This document shows, piece after piece, positions 1 through 8,178 of a stretch of 14,631 bases of DNA; the stretch's first letter is position 1, and each line of letters opens with the position of its first letter. Below the pieces are notes generated by a model. The model had not been told where the DNA came from. It was given only the letters and a program-made list of their open reading frames with translations, and ran no database searches. Made by a program: the position numbers and the translations under genes. Origin of the DNA: Chloroflexota bacterium (GTDB lineage Bacteria; Chloroflexota; Anaerolineae; Aggregatilineales; Phototrophicaceae); contig QGUR01000096.1 of the NCBI GenBank assembly GCA_003242205.1, positions 1 through 14,631 on the forward strand, written 5' to 3'.

Positions 1-97
1 ACTCGTTTTAAGCACAAATGTTCTAATAAAAAGGATGGCGCGCGTATCCAGTGCACTTCTTTTTCATATCTCAAAAGTTAGTTTCCTGAACTCGGTC

Positions 98-103
98 TAT
101 AAT
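98..103 (+). promoter_or_regulatory. Possible -10 element upstream of the helicase operon
   Basis: A perfect TATAAT hexamer lies 52 bases before the start codon of the first operon gene, in AT-rich DNA. No convincing -35 hexamer sits 15-19 bases upstream (the 17-bp-spaced hexamer is AAGTTA), so this would be a weak or activator-dependent promoter, or chance. Nothing else recognisable was seen in bases 1-155; the short reading frame starting at 35 overlaps the helicase gene and looks spurious. Confidence 0.35.
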
Positions 104-155
104 AGGACTAATGAGAAGTTTTACACGTTGCTAACTAAATATCAGGCATTCTCAC

Positions 156-3100
156 ATGGCAGCAATCTTTACAGAACGAGAAATCCCCGGCGATCCAATA
201 CGTGCTGCAGAGCGCCTGCTCGACGATTACGGCCGGCGAATTCGCCAAGCCCTGGAAGACAATCAGCTTTCTGAACCTGATATCAATCACATCACCGCTT
301 CGTTGCGGATTGATAGTGGCATCTATTTATCCCGGAATCCCCGCTACAAAAAAAGCGCCACGCCTTTTCCGAACTTTGTTAAGCAGCTCGGTCTTTCCGA
401 AAAGCTGACCGAAATGTTTCTAAAGCTGGAGCAAAACGGCCTCTATGCACATCAGGAAAAAGGCATTTGCTCGATCCTCAACAATCAGCACACGATCATA
501 AGCACCGGAACCGGTAGCGGTAAAACCGAGACATTTCTTGTTCCAATTTTTGCCCACTCCCTGCAGTCAACAAAACCCGGCGTCAAGGCGCTCATTATTT
601 ACCCGATGAATTCGCTCGCCGGGGACCAGATCGAACGTATCCGCAAAGCGGTGCAGAATACTCACATCACCTTCGCGCTCTATACCGGCGCAACCCCGAC
701 GAACACGGCATCGGAAGAGGAACGCAAAGCGGCAGCCGTGAATGAACATATCTCACGAAAAGAGATCCGAGCCAACCTTCCAGATATTCTGATAACGAAC
801 TTTGTCATGCTTGAGCGCATGCTGATGCGCCAGGAAGACATTTCGATTTTCGTCCAATCGTCACAGACACTGCGCTATGTTGTGTTCGATGAGCTACACA
901 GCTATACAGGCAGTAAAGCAGCCCATATCAAATTCCTGCTGGCGCGCCTGAATCACTATCTGACAAGCAAGCCAATCTATATCGGCACAAGCGCGACGCT
1001 GACTAGCGACGACGCAGGAAAAGCCAAGCTCAGGGAATTCGTTAACAACCTGTTCGACATCGAATCCTTTGAGCTAATCGAAGCTGAAGAGGAAGAGGAG
1101 GCTGTAGAGGAAGTAAAGCCCTATTTCCCGGTGACAGATGCACATCTGGACGCCGTTGACTTCGCGCAAAATGCGGATACGAGCATCAAAATCCTCACCG
1201 GGATTACCGTCGATACAACAGAATTGCTCTCTGCCGCAGAGACAATTCATACCACCGCCAGTTACAAGGCAATCGAGACCAGTTTTGTATTTAACCTGAT
1301 CCGGGACGCGCTGCGTGAAGGAGCCTGTGCGTTACATGATCTCGCAGCCGTTGTAGCGCGCAATCTAACACCTGAGCAGCGTCTGGCTGTTAACCCGCTA
1401 AATCTGGTTCGGGCCTTCCTTACTGCCATCGCCTACATCAACGCTAAAGCTGGTGAACAAGGCAAGCCACTTCTGGACTACCGCACGCATGTTTTCATAC
1501 GCAACTCAGGTGGTTTTCTGCAGGTGTGTCCGCACTGTGGTCGTTACTATTCTTCAGAGTTGCCATCCTGCGAGCAGGACGGGTTTCCCTTGTTCTCCGT
1601 TTATCGGGGCGACACACGGTACTTTGTAGGGAAATTCACCTATCAAACCCTGAAGCCGGTCTTAATGAGGGAACCGAATGCCCCAGAGCAGCTTGTGTAC
1701 GTTCTCATAGGTCATGCTTCCGATACGACAGATGACCGTTTCGAACTGCGCGGCAACATAACGCGTGCTGGAGCGTTTATCCCCGACGACGATGGAGAGT
1801 ACGCCTTCGCCTATTTGAATGCCCGTAATTTTGACCAGGTGAAGCCGTGCCTAATTGAGCTTGGAGATGCAAAGAAGGACTATCTTTACCTTTACGCCTT
1901 GGTCACAAGTCTTCTAACCAATTACAGAAAAACACTCGGGTTTGTCGACAATCGCGAACTTGCGTCGCGATACAGCACGATCTTCCGAGACGAATTTGCC
2001 AGCGCATTTCTCTTTGAGTTTCTTTGTCTCTATTATCCAAGTGAGCACCAACTGAGCATCGCGAAAACCCTCGAATATCTGCAAAAAAAGGCTGCCCAAA
2101 TACAGGCTTCCCCACTGGAAAACGAAATCTTCAAGGAACTGCCAATCTGGTTCCTCAGGGAAATTTGCCAACCAGAACGCAAAGGCGGCCGTCATGGACT
2201 AGTCAGGTTACGAGATGGCGTCTATGACTGGGATTCGCTGCCTGAATTGCAACGTGAGTTATTAAGGATTTTCATCCGCGAGCGGGCGATCAATATCGGT
2301 CTTGAGGATGACCTCTCAAATAGCCAGTACATTCGACTTCAAAAGCACTGGGCAGTAAAACCATACAGTATTTACTTCGGCGATACAGGTTCCTCCAATC
2401 GCTCAGATCGCGGCATTTCCCTAGGCGAACACGCGCGTGAATATGCCGATTTTGTTCAGGCCTGGACCGTGCCAGCCATCCAGAATGCCGTAGACGAGCT
2501 GGTAGCAGTACATATCCTGACGGAAACAATCACCTCTGATGGAAAACTGATCTACCATCTGAACCCGGAATTCCTCTGCCTTGCGCCCCCTGCCTCACCG
2601 TATGGAGACGGCGATGAAGGCTATGAGGACATGAAAAAGCGGCTCCTTTTCACCGCAGACGTTCACAGTTCAGATCGCAAGGCGAAGGATCGCGAAGGCA
2701 TCGAGGCAGGTTTCAAACGCGGCGATATTCATTTTGTCGCCGCGACGCCAACTCTGGAAATGGGTATTGATATCGGCGATCTGGCGAATGTGCTGATGAT
2801 CGGCGCACCACCCTCGCCCGCAAATTACGCCCAACGTGCCGGGCGTGCCGGAAGAAGCAGCAACCACAGCGCGCTTATCGTAACATTTTGCTCTCCGAAC
2901 CGCCCGCTCGACAATCTTGCGTTTCACTACCCGACGTTTTTCATCAACGGAAAAATTACGCCACCCGGTTTTGATCCCCGGAGCGAAGCCATTCTAAAGA
3001 AACATATCAATGCTTTCGCGCTACGAAACCACATAGAAACCCGGACCACGTCGCGTAGCTTTCAAGCCAACCTCGCCACCAGCTATTGCGAGCAAATTCC

Positions 3101-4454
3101 GAACATGGAAAAGGCCTTCGGAGAATGGTTTTCCTATGAAGGGTACTTGGACGAGTTCTGCGAGATCGTTGACAGGCTTTTAAAGGACACCGACGGTAAA
3201 CCTATTTCCCTCATTCAACAATATGGTTACCGTAGCGGCATTCTGCCTGACTACGGATTCCGGCAGGATCAAGTGATCGCCGTTGATATCGAGAAGCGGG
3301 ACGAATTTGAATCAAAAGGGGTACTCGACTGGCAAGACTATGCCCTGACCACCAGAGATGTGGAACAGGCATTTCACTTTTTCCTTCCCGGTCAGACCAT
3401 CTACGTTGGGGGAGAAATTTACAAGACGCTGCAGGATGGCATCTACGACATCCTGCCGGATGGTACGCATCAGTACCACTGCTTCTATGCGGAGAAAGAA
3501 GAGCTTTTTGCACAATCCCACAAAGAGCTAATGCACTATGAACTGAGCCAGTATTTTTCCACGCCAGCAGTCACTTTTCAGGAAAGAAAGGAGATTCTGG
3601 AGTATGGATATACCAGCAATTGCTTATTGTCATTCAGAAACTCCGGGCTAAAGAAAACAAAAACGGAAGTCGTCGACCTAGAAAAAAAAGTATCGCTGGG
3701 TTATGACCTTGAGCGAGAAGCTTTTATCTTCCGGTTCGACAGCTATGTCTGCGATGAAATACTGCGTAACAGCCTGCTCGCAGCGCTGGTTTGGGGAATA
3801 ACCGAACGGTATCGCATTGGCATGGCAGAACTTCGCATTCTGCCAAATGTCCGGCAGCAAAATGATGCAGATACCCGATGGCTATACTCGATCATCTACG
3901 ACTATGACGGCAACAACAATCTGGGATTTAAGAGGATTGAGAGCGATTTCGACACATTGGTACGCTCTGCCTATCGACGTCTGGAGGCGTGCGATTGCAA
4001 GACTGACGGGTGCTATCACTGCCTCCGCAGCTACGCAACGCAGGCATACGATAGCACGCTCAGTAAAGAGCGCGCGCTTATGTTCCTGGGCTACTTACTC
4101 GGTGAGCGACGCTTTGAACCGGCGATTGAGCCGTATGCACCCCCTCAACATCACTGCGATCTGGTACTGACTGTCAGAACGAAGAATCAAGAGGCCATCG
4201 TTCAAAGCGCCAGTGGCAATACGTACCAACGGTCGATTGAAGATGATCAGAATAGCGCCCTGTTTGAAGCGCTGTCCGAAGCTATCTACAAAGAAGCCCG
4301 CCCCGACATACGCGCCCTTTGTATTAAGACACCGCTGAAGTGGTTAGCTGACGCTATCGAAAAACGCCGTATCAATAAGGGTGCAGAGGCTTTTGGCCGT
4401 TTTCTATTTGCATTACAGCGCTTTAGTCGAATTGAAGCAACTCACCACCCTTAA
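156..4454 (+). CDS. Large SF2 DEAD/DEAH-type helicase with C-terminal DUF1998 (MrfA/DrmA/DruE-like)
   Basis: This 1432-residue protein is predicted to be an ATP-dependent DNA translocase or helicase. Motifs visible in order: Q-motif-like YAHQ (97-100), Walker A TGTGSGKT (117-124), motif Ia YPMNSLAGDQ (149-158), TNFVML (214-219), DEAH-like box VVFDELH (242-248), motif III SAT (279-281), motif IV-like GFVDNRELA (595-603), motif V ATPTLEMGIDIGDL (863-876) and motif VI QRAGRAGR (893-900). The C-terminus carries a DUF1998 region (about 1195-1310) with cysteines at 1279, 1281, 1286 and 1289, the zinc-binding pattern of MrfA/YprA. A partial zinc finger (C458, C461, C472) lies in the long segment between the two RecA-like lobes, and residues 309-320 are highly acidic. 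Known relatives with this helicase plus DUF1998 are MrfA (about 750 aa, DNA repair), DrmA/DrmB of DISARM (two proteins) and DruE of Druantia (larger). Here both modules are on one chain of intermediate length. It is the first gene of a four-gene operon. The ATG at 156 has only a weak AGG upstream. GC is clearly lower than downstream genes, suggesting transfer. A specific defence role is inference. Confidence 0.93.
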   Translation: MAAIFTEREIPGDPIRAAERLLDDYGRRIRQALEDNQLSEPDINHITASLRIDSGIYLSRNPRYKKSATPFPNFVKQLGLSEKLTEMFLKLEQNGLYAHQEKGICSILNNQHTIISTGTGSGKTETFLVPIFAHSLQSTKPGVKALIIYPMNSLAGDQIERIRKAVQNTHITFALYTGATPTNTASEEERKAAAVNEHISRKEIRANLPDILITNFVMLERMLMRQEDISIFVQSSQTLRYVVFDELHSYTGSKAAHIKFLLARLNHYLTSKPIYIGTSATLTSDDAGKAKLREFVNNLFDIESFELIEAEEEEEAVEEVKPYFPVTDAHLDAVDFAQNADTSIKILTGITVDTTELLSAAETIHTTASYKAIETSFVFNLIRDALREGACALHDLAAVVARNLTPEQRLAVNPLNLVRAFLTAIAYINAKAGEQGKPLLDYRTHVFIRNSGGFLQVCPHCGRYYSSELPSCEQDGFPLFSVYRGDTRYFVGKFTYQTLKPVLMREPNAPEQLVYVLIGHASDTTDDRFELRGNITRAGAFIPDDDGEYAFAYLNARNFDQVKPCLIELGDAKKDYLYLYALVTSLLTNYRKTLGFVDNRELASRYSTIFRDEFASAFLFEFLCLYYPSEHQLSIAKTLEYLQKKAAQIQASPLENEIFKELPIWFLREICQPERKGGRHGLVRLRDGVYDWDSLPELQRELLRIFIRERAINIGLEDDLSNSQYIRLQKHWAVKPYSIYFGDTGSSNRSDRGISLGEHAREYADFVQAWTVPAIQNAVDELVAVHILTETITSDGKLIYHLNPEFLCLAPPASPYGDGDEGYEDMKKRLLFTADVHSSDRKAKDREGIEAGFKRGDIHFVAATPTLEMGIDIGDLANVLMIGAPPSPANYAQRAGRAGRSSNHSALIVTFCSPNRPLDNLAFHYPTFFINGKITPPGFDPRSEAILKKHINAFALRNHIETRTTSRSFQANLATSYCEQIPNMEKAFGEWFSYEGYLDEFCEIVDRLLKDTDGKPISLIQQYGYRSGILPDYGFRQDQVIAVDIEKRDEFESKGVLDWQDYALTTRDVEQAFHFFLPGQTIYVGGEIYKTLQDGIYDILPDGTHQYHCFYAEKEELFAQSHKELMHYELSQYFSTPAVTFQERKEILEYGYTSNCLLSFRNSGLKKTKTEVVDLEKKVSLGYDLEREAFIFRFDSYVCDEILRNSLLAALVWGITERYRIGMAELRILPNVRQQNDADTRWLYSIIYDYDGNNNLGFKRIESDFDTLVRSAYRRLEACDCKTDGCYHCLRSYATQAYDSTLSKERALMFLGYLLGERRFEPAIEPYAPPQHHCDLVLTVRTKNQEAIVQSASGNTYQRSIEDDQNSALFEALSEAIYKEARPDIRALCIKTPLKWLADAIEKRRINKGAEAFGRFLFALQRFSRIEATHHP

Positions 4455-4472
4455 GAGAGCAGAACGTCTATT

Positions 4473-6383
4473 ATGAAAGCACGTCTGATACAAAAGGAAA
4501 AATTAAAGGATCACAACAAAGCCGAAAAGGCTATGTTACGCCTTCTGGAAGGGTTGCCCGAAGGCTACACCATTTATCGCGAGTTAAAACTCACTCGCGC
4601 TTATGAAGACAGAGTGCGCGGTTTGGAAAAAGCTCAACCGGATTTTGTTGTTGTCGGCCCTGCAATTGGAGTGCTTTCAATCGAAGTCAAGGACTGGAAC
4701 CTTGACAGCAACCGATACACATGGCGCGATCAGATCACCGTGTTAAAACAGGCCGTTGGAAGCGATGTCGTTGAGGAGCTTCACAACCCAGCAGATCAGG
4801 CCGATACCTACCTGCACGCATTACGAGAACTGATTTCCGGAACCAACGTCTTCGTTACCTCTATCGTTGCGTTTCCACGGCAGTCGAGGCAAGCCTTTCT
4901 AAATAGGGTCGCAAACATCGACGTTATCAAGAAACCGCAGAGCAAATTTCTCCTAAATCTGGAAACCACAATCTTCTGGGAAGAGGTTGACCAGTATTTA
5001 ACCGACCCGGAAGCTCTACTTAAGCGCATCGTTAGAAAACACCCCGCATTTCGCCAACCGAGCGAATCAGAACTCCTAGCCGTTCACGATCGGCTACTGC
5101 CAAACTCCTTCCGGATAGGCGAGTTTGGCAATCGTGAAAAGGCCCGTAAACAGTTAAAGCTGATTACGGAAGAGCAAGAGAAATGGATTTTCGGGCTGGA
5201 ACGCCCGCAAAATTACCTGCTTGATGTGGCCGGAAGCGGCAAGACAAACGCCCTGGTCTCGCGTGCGCTTCATATCATTGAACAGGCGCACAAACAACGC
5301 CAGACGCCTCCGAACATCCTTATCACAACCTACAACCCGAACTTACAGGTAAACATCCAGTGGATCCTAGATGAAAAAGTGAGAAACCCGGAGGAACGTC
5401 ATACCCGTTACGGAACCTTGCGTGTTGAGAACGTTGAGACAATCATGCAAAGCATCGCCTGTGCCGCATACGGCTGCGCTTCCATCGACGAATATCACAA
5501 GCTGAACAACCCAGCCTCGAAAGACTATCAGCAGATCTTGAGTGACGACGTTCAGACTGCGTTGAAGGAAACTCCAGACAAATTCCGGATATACGATTAC
5601 ATCTTTATCGATGAAATTCAGGACTTCGATGACCTTCAACTCGATCTAATTCGCAGACTCTCGAAAACCGACTTTTTCTTTTTCGTTGGCGACATCGGCC
5701 AGAAACTCTACGACCGATACCACAACCTGCGCCGTCACGGCTTCTTCATTGAGGAACTCGAATTGCCGAAGACTTACAAGATGTATCGCACACCGCGATA
5801 CATCGGTGAACTCGCGTTCCGCTTCATCATGGCCGATAACGTGATCCGAGAAGAATTCGAGCAACACGGCTACAAGCAAGATACGCAGTTCAAAGCACTC
5901 ATCGACAACGGGGCGGAATTGCTTCGCGCCACAGAACCATTATCAGCAATCATGGAGCGGATCAACGCCTTGCTTTCGGGTTCTTGCACTGAAGACGACA
6001 TCATGGTTATCACATCAGAGCAAGAGCTTCCCAAGTACGCAGAGGCGTTTGAGCGGGCCCATATCAGCTTCAACGTCGGTCATCCCAAAACGGAAGGCCG
6101 CATTGCATTGCTTGACTTCATGAATGTTAAAGGTTTGGAGCGTGAAGTCGTCATCATTAGTGGCATTGAAGACCTTTATAACCGTTCCAAGCCGGAAGCC
6201 ATGTTTGACGACCCCGCAAGCCAGCAGAAAAAGGAACGCTTCTCACGGCGAAAAATCTACGTTGCTTTGACCCGTACTATTCACGACTGCATCATCTTTT
6301 ACAGTAACCCGACGAACCCCTTTGTCAGCGAACTTCTCAGGCTGAATCGCCAGATTATGGCCAAAAGACAGGCTGTAAAGTAA
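4473..6383 (+). CDS. NERD nuclease domain fused to a UvrD-like SF1 helicase
   Basis: The N-terminal 200 residues match the NERD (nuclease-related) pattern of the PD-(D/E)xK superfamily: a helical Glu near residue 18, QPDFVVVG with D57, then GVLSIEVKDW with E71 and K73, and a later NPADQA with Q109. The catalytic set therefore looks intact. A compact SF1 helicase follows: Q-motif region LITEEQ (230-235), Walker A AGSGKT (253-258), motif Ia ITTYNPNL (284-291), Walker B IDEIQD (379-384), motif III VGDIGQKLYD (405-414), motif IV-like KTYKMYRTPRYI (433-444), motif V NVKGLE (551-556) and motif VI YVALTRT (596-602). The helicase part, about 400 residues, is shorter than full UvrD, suggesting reduced 1B/2B subdomains. 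The gene starts 18 nt after the large helicase and its stop overlaps the next start (TAATG). The family reading (nuclease plus helicase acting on DNA) is solid; the substrate and any anti-phage function are inferred from context. Confidence 0.92.
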   Translation: MKARLIQKEKLKDHNKAEKAMLRLLEGLPEGYTIYRELKLTRAYEDRVRGLEKAQPDFVVVGPAIGVLSIEVKDWNLDSNRYTWRDQITVLKQAVGSDVVEELHNPADQADTYLHALRELISGTNVFVTSIVAFPRQSRQAFLNRVANIDVIKKPQSKFLLNLETTIFWEEVDQYLTDPEALLKRIVRKHPAFRQPSESELLAVHDRLLPNSFRIGEFGNREKARKQLKLITEEQEKWIFGLERPQNYLLDVAGSGKTNALVSRALHIIEQAHKQRQTPPNILITTYNPNLQVNIQWILDEKVRNPEERHTRYGTLRVENVETIMQSIACAAYGCASIDEYHKLNNPASKDYQQILSDDVQTALKETPDKFRIYDYIFIDEIQDFDDLQLDLIRRLSKTDFFFFVGDIGQKLYDRYHNLRRHGFFIEELELPKTYKMYRTPRYIGELAFRFIMADNVIREEFEQHGYKQDTQFKALIDNGAELLRATEPLSAIMERINALLSGSCTEDDIMVITSEQELPKYAEAFERAHISFNVGHPKTEGRIALLDFMNVKGLEREVVIISGIEDLYNRSKPEAMFDDPASQQKKERFSRRKIYVALTRTIHDCIIFYSNPTNPFVSELLRLNRQIMAKRQAVK

Positions 6384-6865
6384 TGGGCTTCCTGTACGAA
6401 GAACAGCTTCAAACCAAAGCGCAGGCGTTTATCGAAACACTCGTCAATGCCGGTATTGCCGTTCACCGCGAACCCGCGATGTTCCGCGACTACATGGTTA
6501 AACTCGCGGTGGCCAATGCAGGCCATATCAACATCTTTTACAGCCCAAAGAAGAACACATATTCTCTGGCGCTCAACGAACTAAAGAACAAGGAACTTGC
6601 GGAAGAAATCAGGGCGCTTTGGGATCGCAGCGAGTTTAAACAGGAAACACCGCCTGCAACCGAAGTGCCACCAACTGACAGCATGGACTTTGCAGAAGTC
6701 GAGTACTACCTGAACAAGCTTGCGCCTTATCGACACCTTCCGTTTGACTTTATCGATCTAGCGAAAGCTCTCCAGAAGATCCTTGGAGATGACGCCATCA
6801 TCGCGCATCGTTACGACTTTGATGAACTTGAGCGTAGCTATCAGACTTTAAGGGCTAATCGATGA
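6383..6865 (+). CDS. Small conserved-operon protein of unknown function
   Basis: I do not recognise this 160-residue protein with confidence. Residues 1-85 look like a small alpha/beta domain: an amphipathic helix (8-25), strands around 26-30 and 38-43, a strand-turn-strand NIFYSPKKNTYSLAL (50-64), then a helix (66-80). A Pro/Thr/Glu-rich linker (88-99) leads to a mostly helical tail with FDFIDLAKALQKIL (121-134). The strand-turn-strand with SPKK recalls small substrate-binding domains that accompany RNase H-type proteins, but this is only a visual resemblance. There is no membrane segment, signal peptide or nuclease motif. It overlaps the NERD-helicase gene by one base (TAATG) and the TPR gene by four (ATGA), so translation is probably coupled and it is likely a subunit or adaptor of the same system. 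Confidence 0.85.
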   Translation: MGFLYEEQLQTKAQAFIETLVNAGIAVHREPAMFRDYMVKLAVANAGHINIFYSPKKNTYSLALNELKNKELAEEIRALWDRSEFKQETPPATEVPPTDSMDFAEVEYYLNKLAPYRHLPFDFIDLAKALQKILGDDAIIAHRYDFDELERSYQTLRANR

Positions 6866-8166
6866 GCAACGATCTGCAGAGCCTGGAATATCAAGCCAGT
6901 GAACTGAGGAAACAGGGTCAGTTTGAAGAAGCGATCCCGCTATACGAGAAACTCTGGCAGGCGACGCCAACCAAGTGGATTGGTTGGGGATATGCCTTCT
7001 GCCTGAGACGCGTTGGGCGTTCAGCGGAAGCACTAGAAATCTGCCGGGCCGTTTTTAATCTCGATCCGAACTTTGACCGTAACAACAGCCTGTATGGCTG
7101 GTGCATTTACGACACTTGCATCAAGCAACCAGCGGAAACTATTGACGAAGCGACGTTCCTAAAAGCTGCCGAAGCCATCACACAACTCACTTCGCAAGGC
7201 GACTATTCCCCCTATGAAATAACCGTTTTTGCCGTCATCAAATACTTCGAAAAAAGGGAGGAGAAGCAAAAACCGGTTCCTTACAACAAAATCATGGAGT
7301 GGCTGGATAAACTGGATGTCAGTCAATTATCCGCTGTTGCAGTACGCGGAAGTGACGGCAAATCCTACCCATCCCCTCGCGAAAAATGGTATACGAGCCG
7401 ATCCAAGGCGTTGCTTGCGCTTGAGCGATATGAAGAGTGCATCGACATCTGCTCGCGCGCACTACAAGAATTTAGACGCTTACACTATGACTATGACATT
7501 TGGTTCCGTATTCAGCGCGCGCAGTGCTACCTTAAGTTAGGGCGTTTCGCAGAGGCAGGGTCTGATCTGAAATACGCCATTGAACGTAAACCTGATCCAT
7601 GGATCCGCCACCGCTATGCCCAAGCCCTGTATGAGGTCGGACAACTCGATGAAGCTATTCGCTATGCTGCTGAAGCGGCACTACCTTCGCAGAGGCTGGG
7701 TTATCGTTGGGAAGTCTTCCTCGACCTCGGCCTAATGCTTGCTGAGAAAGGAGAGAACGAACTGGCGGCCAAACATATTCTACTCGCCGCCGCTATTCGT
7801 CGGGAAGAAAGCTGGGTGAAAGTGCCTCCACGCCTGCGGGATGCCTTGAACCTCTATCGCTTATCTGACGAGAACATCCCCCCCGCAAAAACGTTGCACA
7901 GGGAGCTGCAGTCATTCTGGAAGTCGATGAAGCCGCGCCCCAGAACTACCCATACCGGGGTAATTGCGACCATTCACGCCAATGAGAAATCGGGTCATAT
8001 CACCGGGGACGACGACAAACGATATTTCTTTAGTACGCAGAATTACAAAGGTAGCCAGAAACCTGTTCAGAACCTCCGCGTCGCGTTCAACTTACGCGAA
8101 ACGATCAGCAAAAAGACAGGCCTGCCCGAAATACACGCCATAGACGTCATTGAAGAGGGGGCGTAA
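6862..8166 (+). CDS. TPR protein with C-terminal cold-shock-like domain
   Basis: The 434-residue protein is built from helix pairs typical of tetratricopeptide repeats, clearest at residues 8-68 (ASELRKQGQFEEAIPLYEKL, then AFCLRRVGRSAEALEICRAV), 174-206 and 212-275, with the usual A/G/Y/A spacing. The last 70 residues (about 364-430) resemble a cold-shock/OB-fold domain: TGVIATIHANEKSGHITGD, then KRYFF, then a V-x-F strand and a terminal IHAIDVI. In that reading KSGHI stands for RNP1 and RYFF for RNP2. This would give single-stranded RNA or DNA binding next to a protein-interaction scaffold. The start overlaps the preceding stop (ATGA) and has AAGGG about 7 nt upstream inside the previous gene. 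It is the last gene of the operon and ends 12 bp before a convergent gene. The TPR call is firm, the cold-shock call moderate. A sensor or adaptor role is inferred. Confidence 0.88.
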   Translation: MSNDLQSLEYQASELRKQGQFEEAIPLYEKLWQATPTKWIGWGYAFCLRRVGRSAEALEICRAVFNLDPNFDRNNSLYGWCIYDTCIKQPAETIDEATFLKAAEAITQLTSQGDYSPYEITVFAVIKYFEKREEKQKPVPYNKIMEWLDKLDVSQLSAVAVRGSDGKSYPSPREKWYTSRSKALLALERYEECIDICSRALQEFRRLHYDYDIWFRIQRAQCYLKLGRFAEAGSDLKYAIERKPDPWIRHRYAQALYEVGQLDEAIRYAAEAALPSQRLGYRWEVFLDLGLMLAEKGENELAAKHILLAAAIRREESWVKVPPRLRDALNLYRLSDENIPPAKTLHRELQSFWKSMKPRPRTTHTGVIATIHANEKSGHITGDDDKRYFFSTQNYKGSQKPVQNLRVAFNLRETISKKTGLPEIHAIDVIEEGA

Positions 8167-8174
8167 CCGCCCCC
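8157..8174. terminator. GC hairpin between convergent genes, overlapping a stop codon
   Basis: GGGGGCG (8157-8163) pairs perfectly with CGCCCCC (8168-8174) around the loop TAAC, which contains the stop codon of the TPR gene. The spacer between the two convergent genes is only 12 bp, so the hairpin may serve both. There is no clear T-run on either side, so intrinsic termination is uncertain. Confidence 0.35.
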
Positions 8175-8178
8175 GCCC

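Noticed and set aside
156..4454. Assigning the operon to DISARM or Druantia outright
   Set aside because: Helicase and DUF1998 modules are shared, but the length is intermediate and none of the accessory genes that define those systems is visible.
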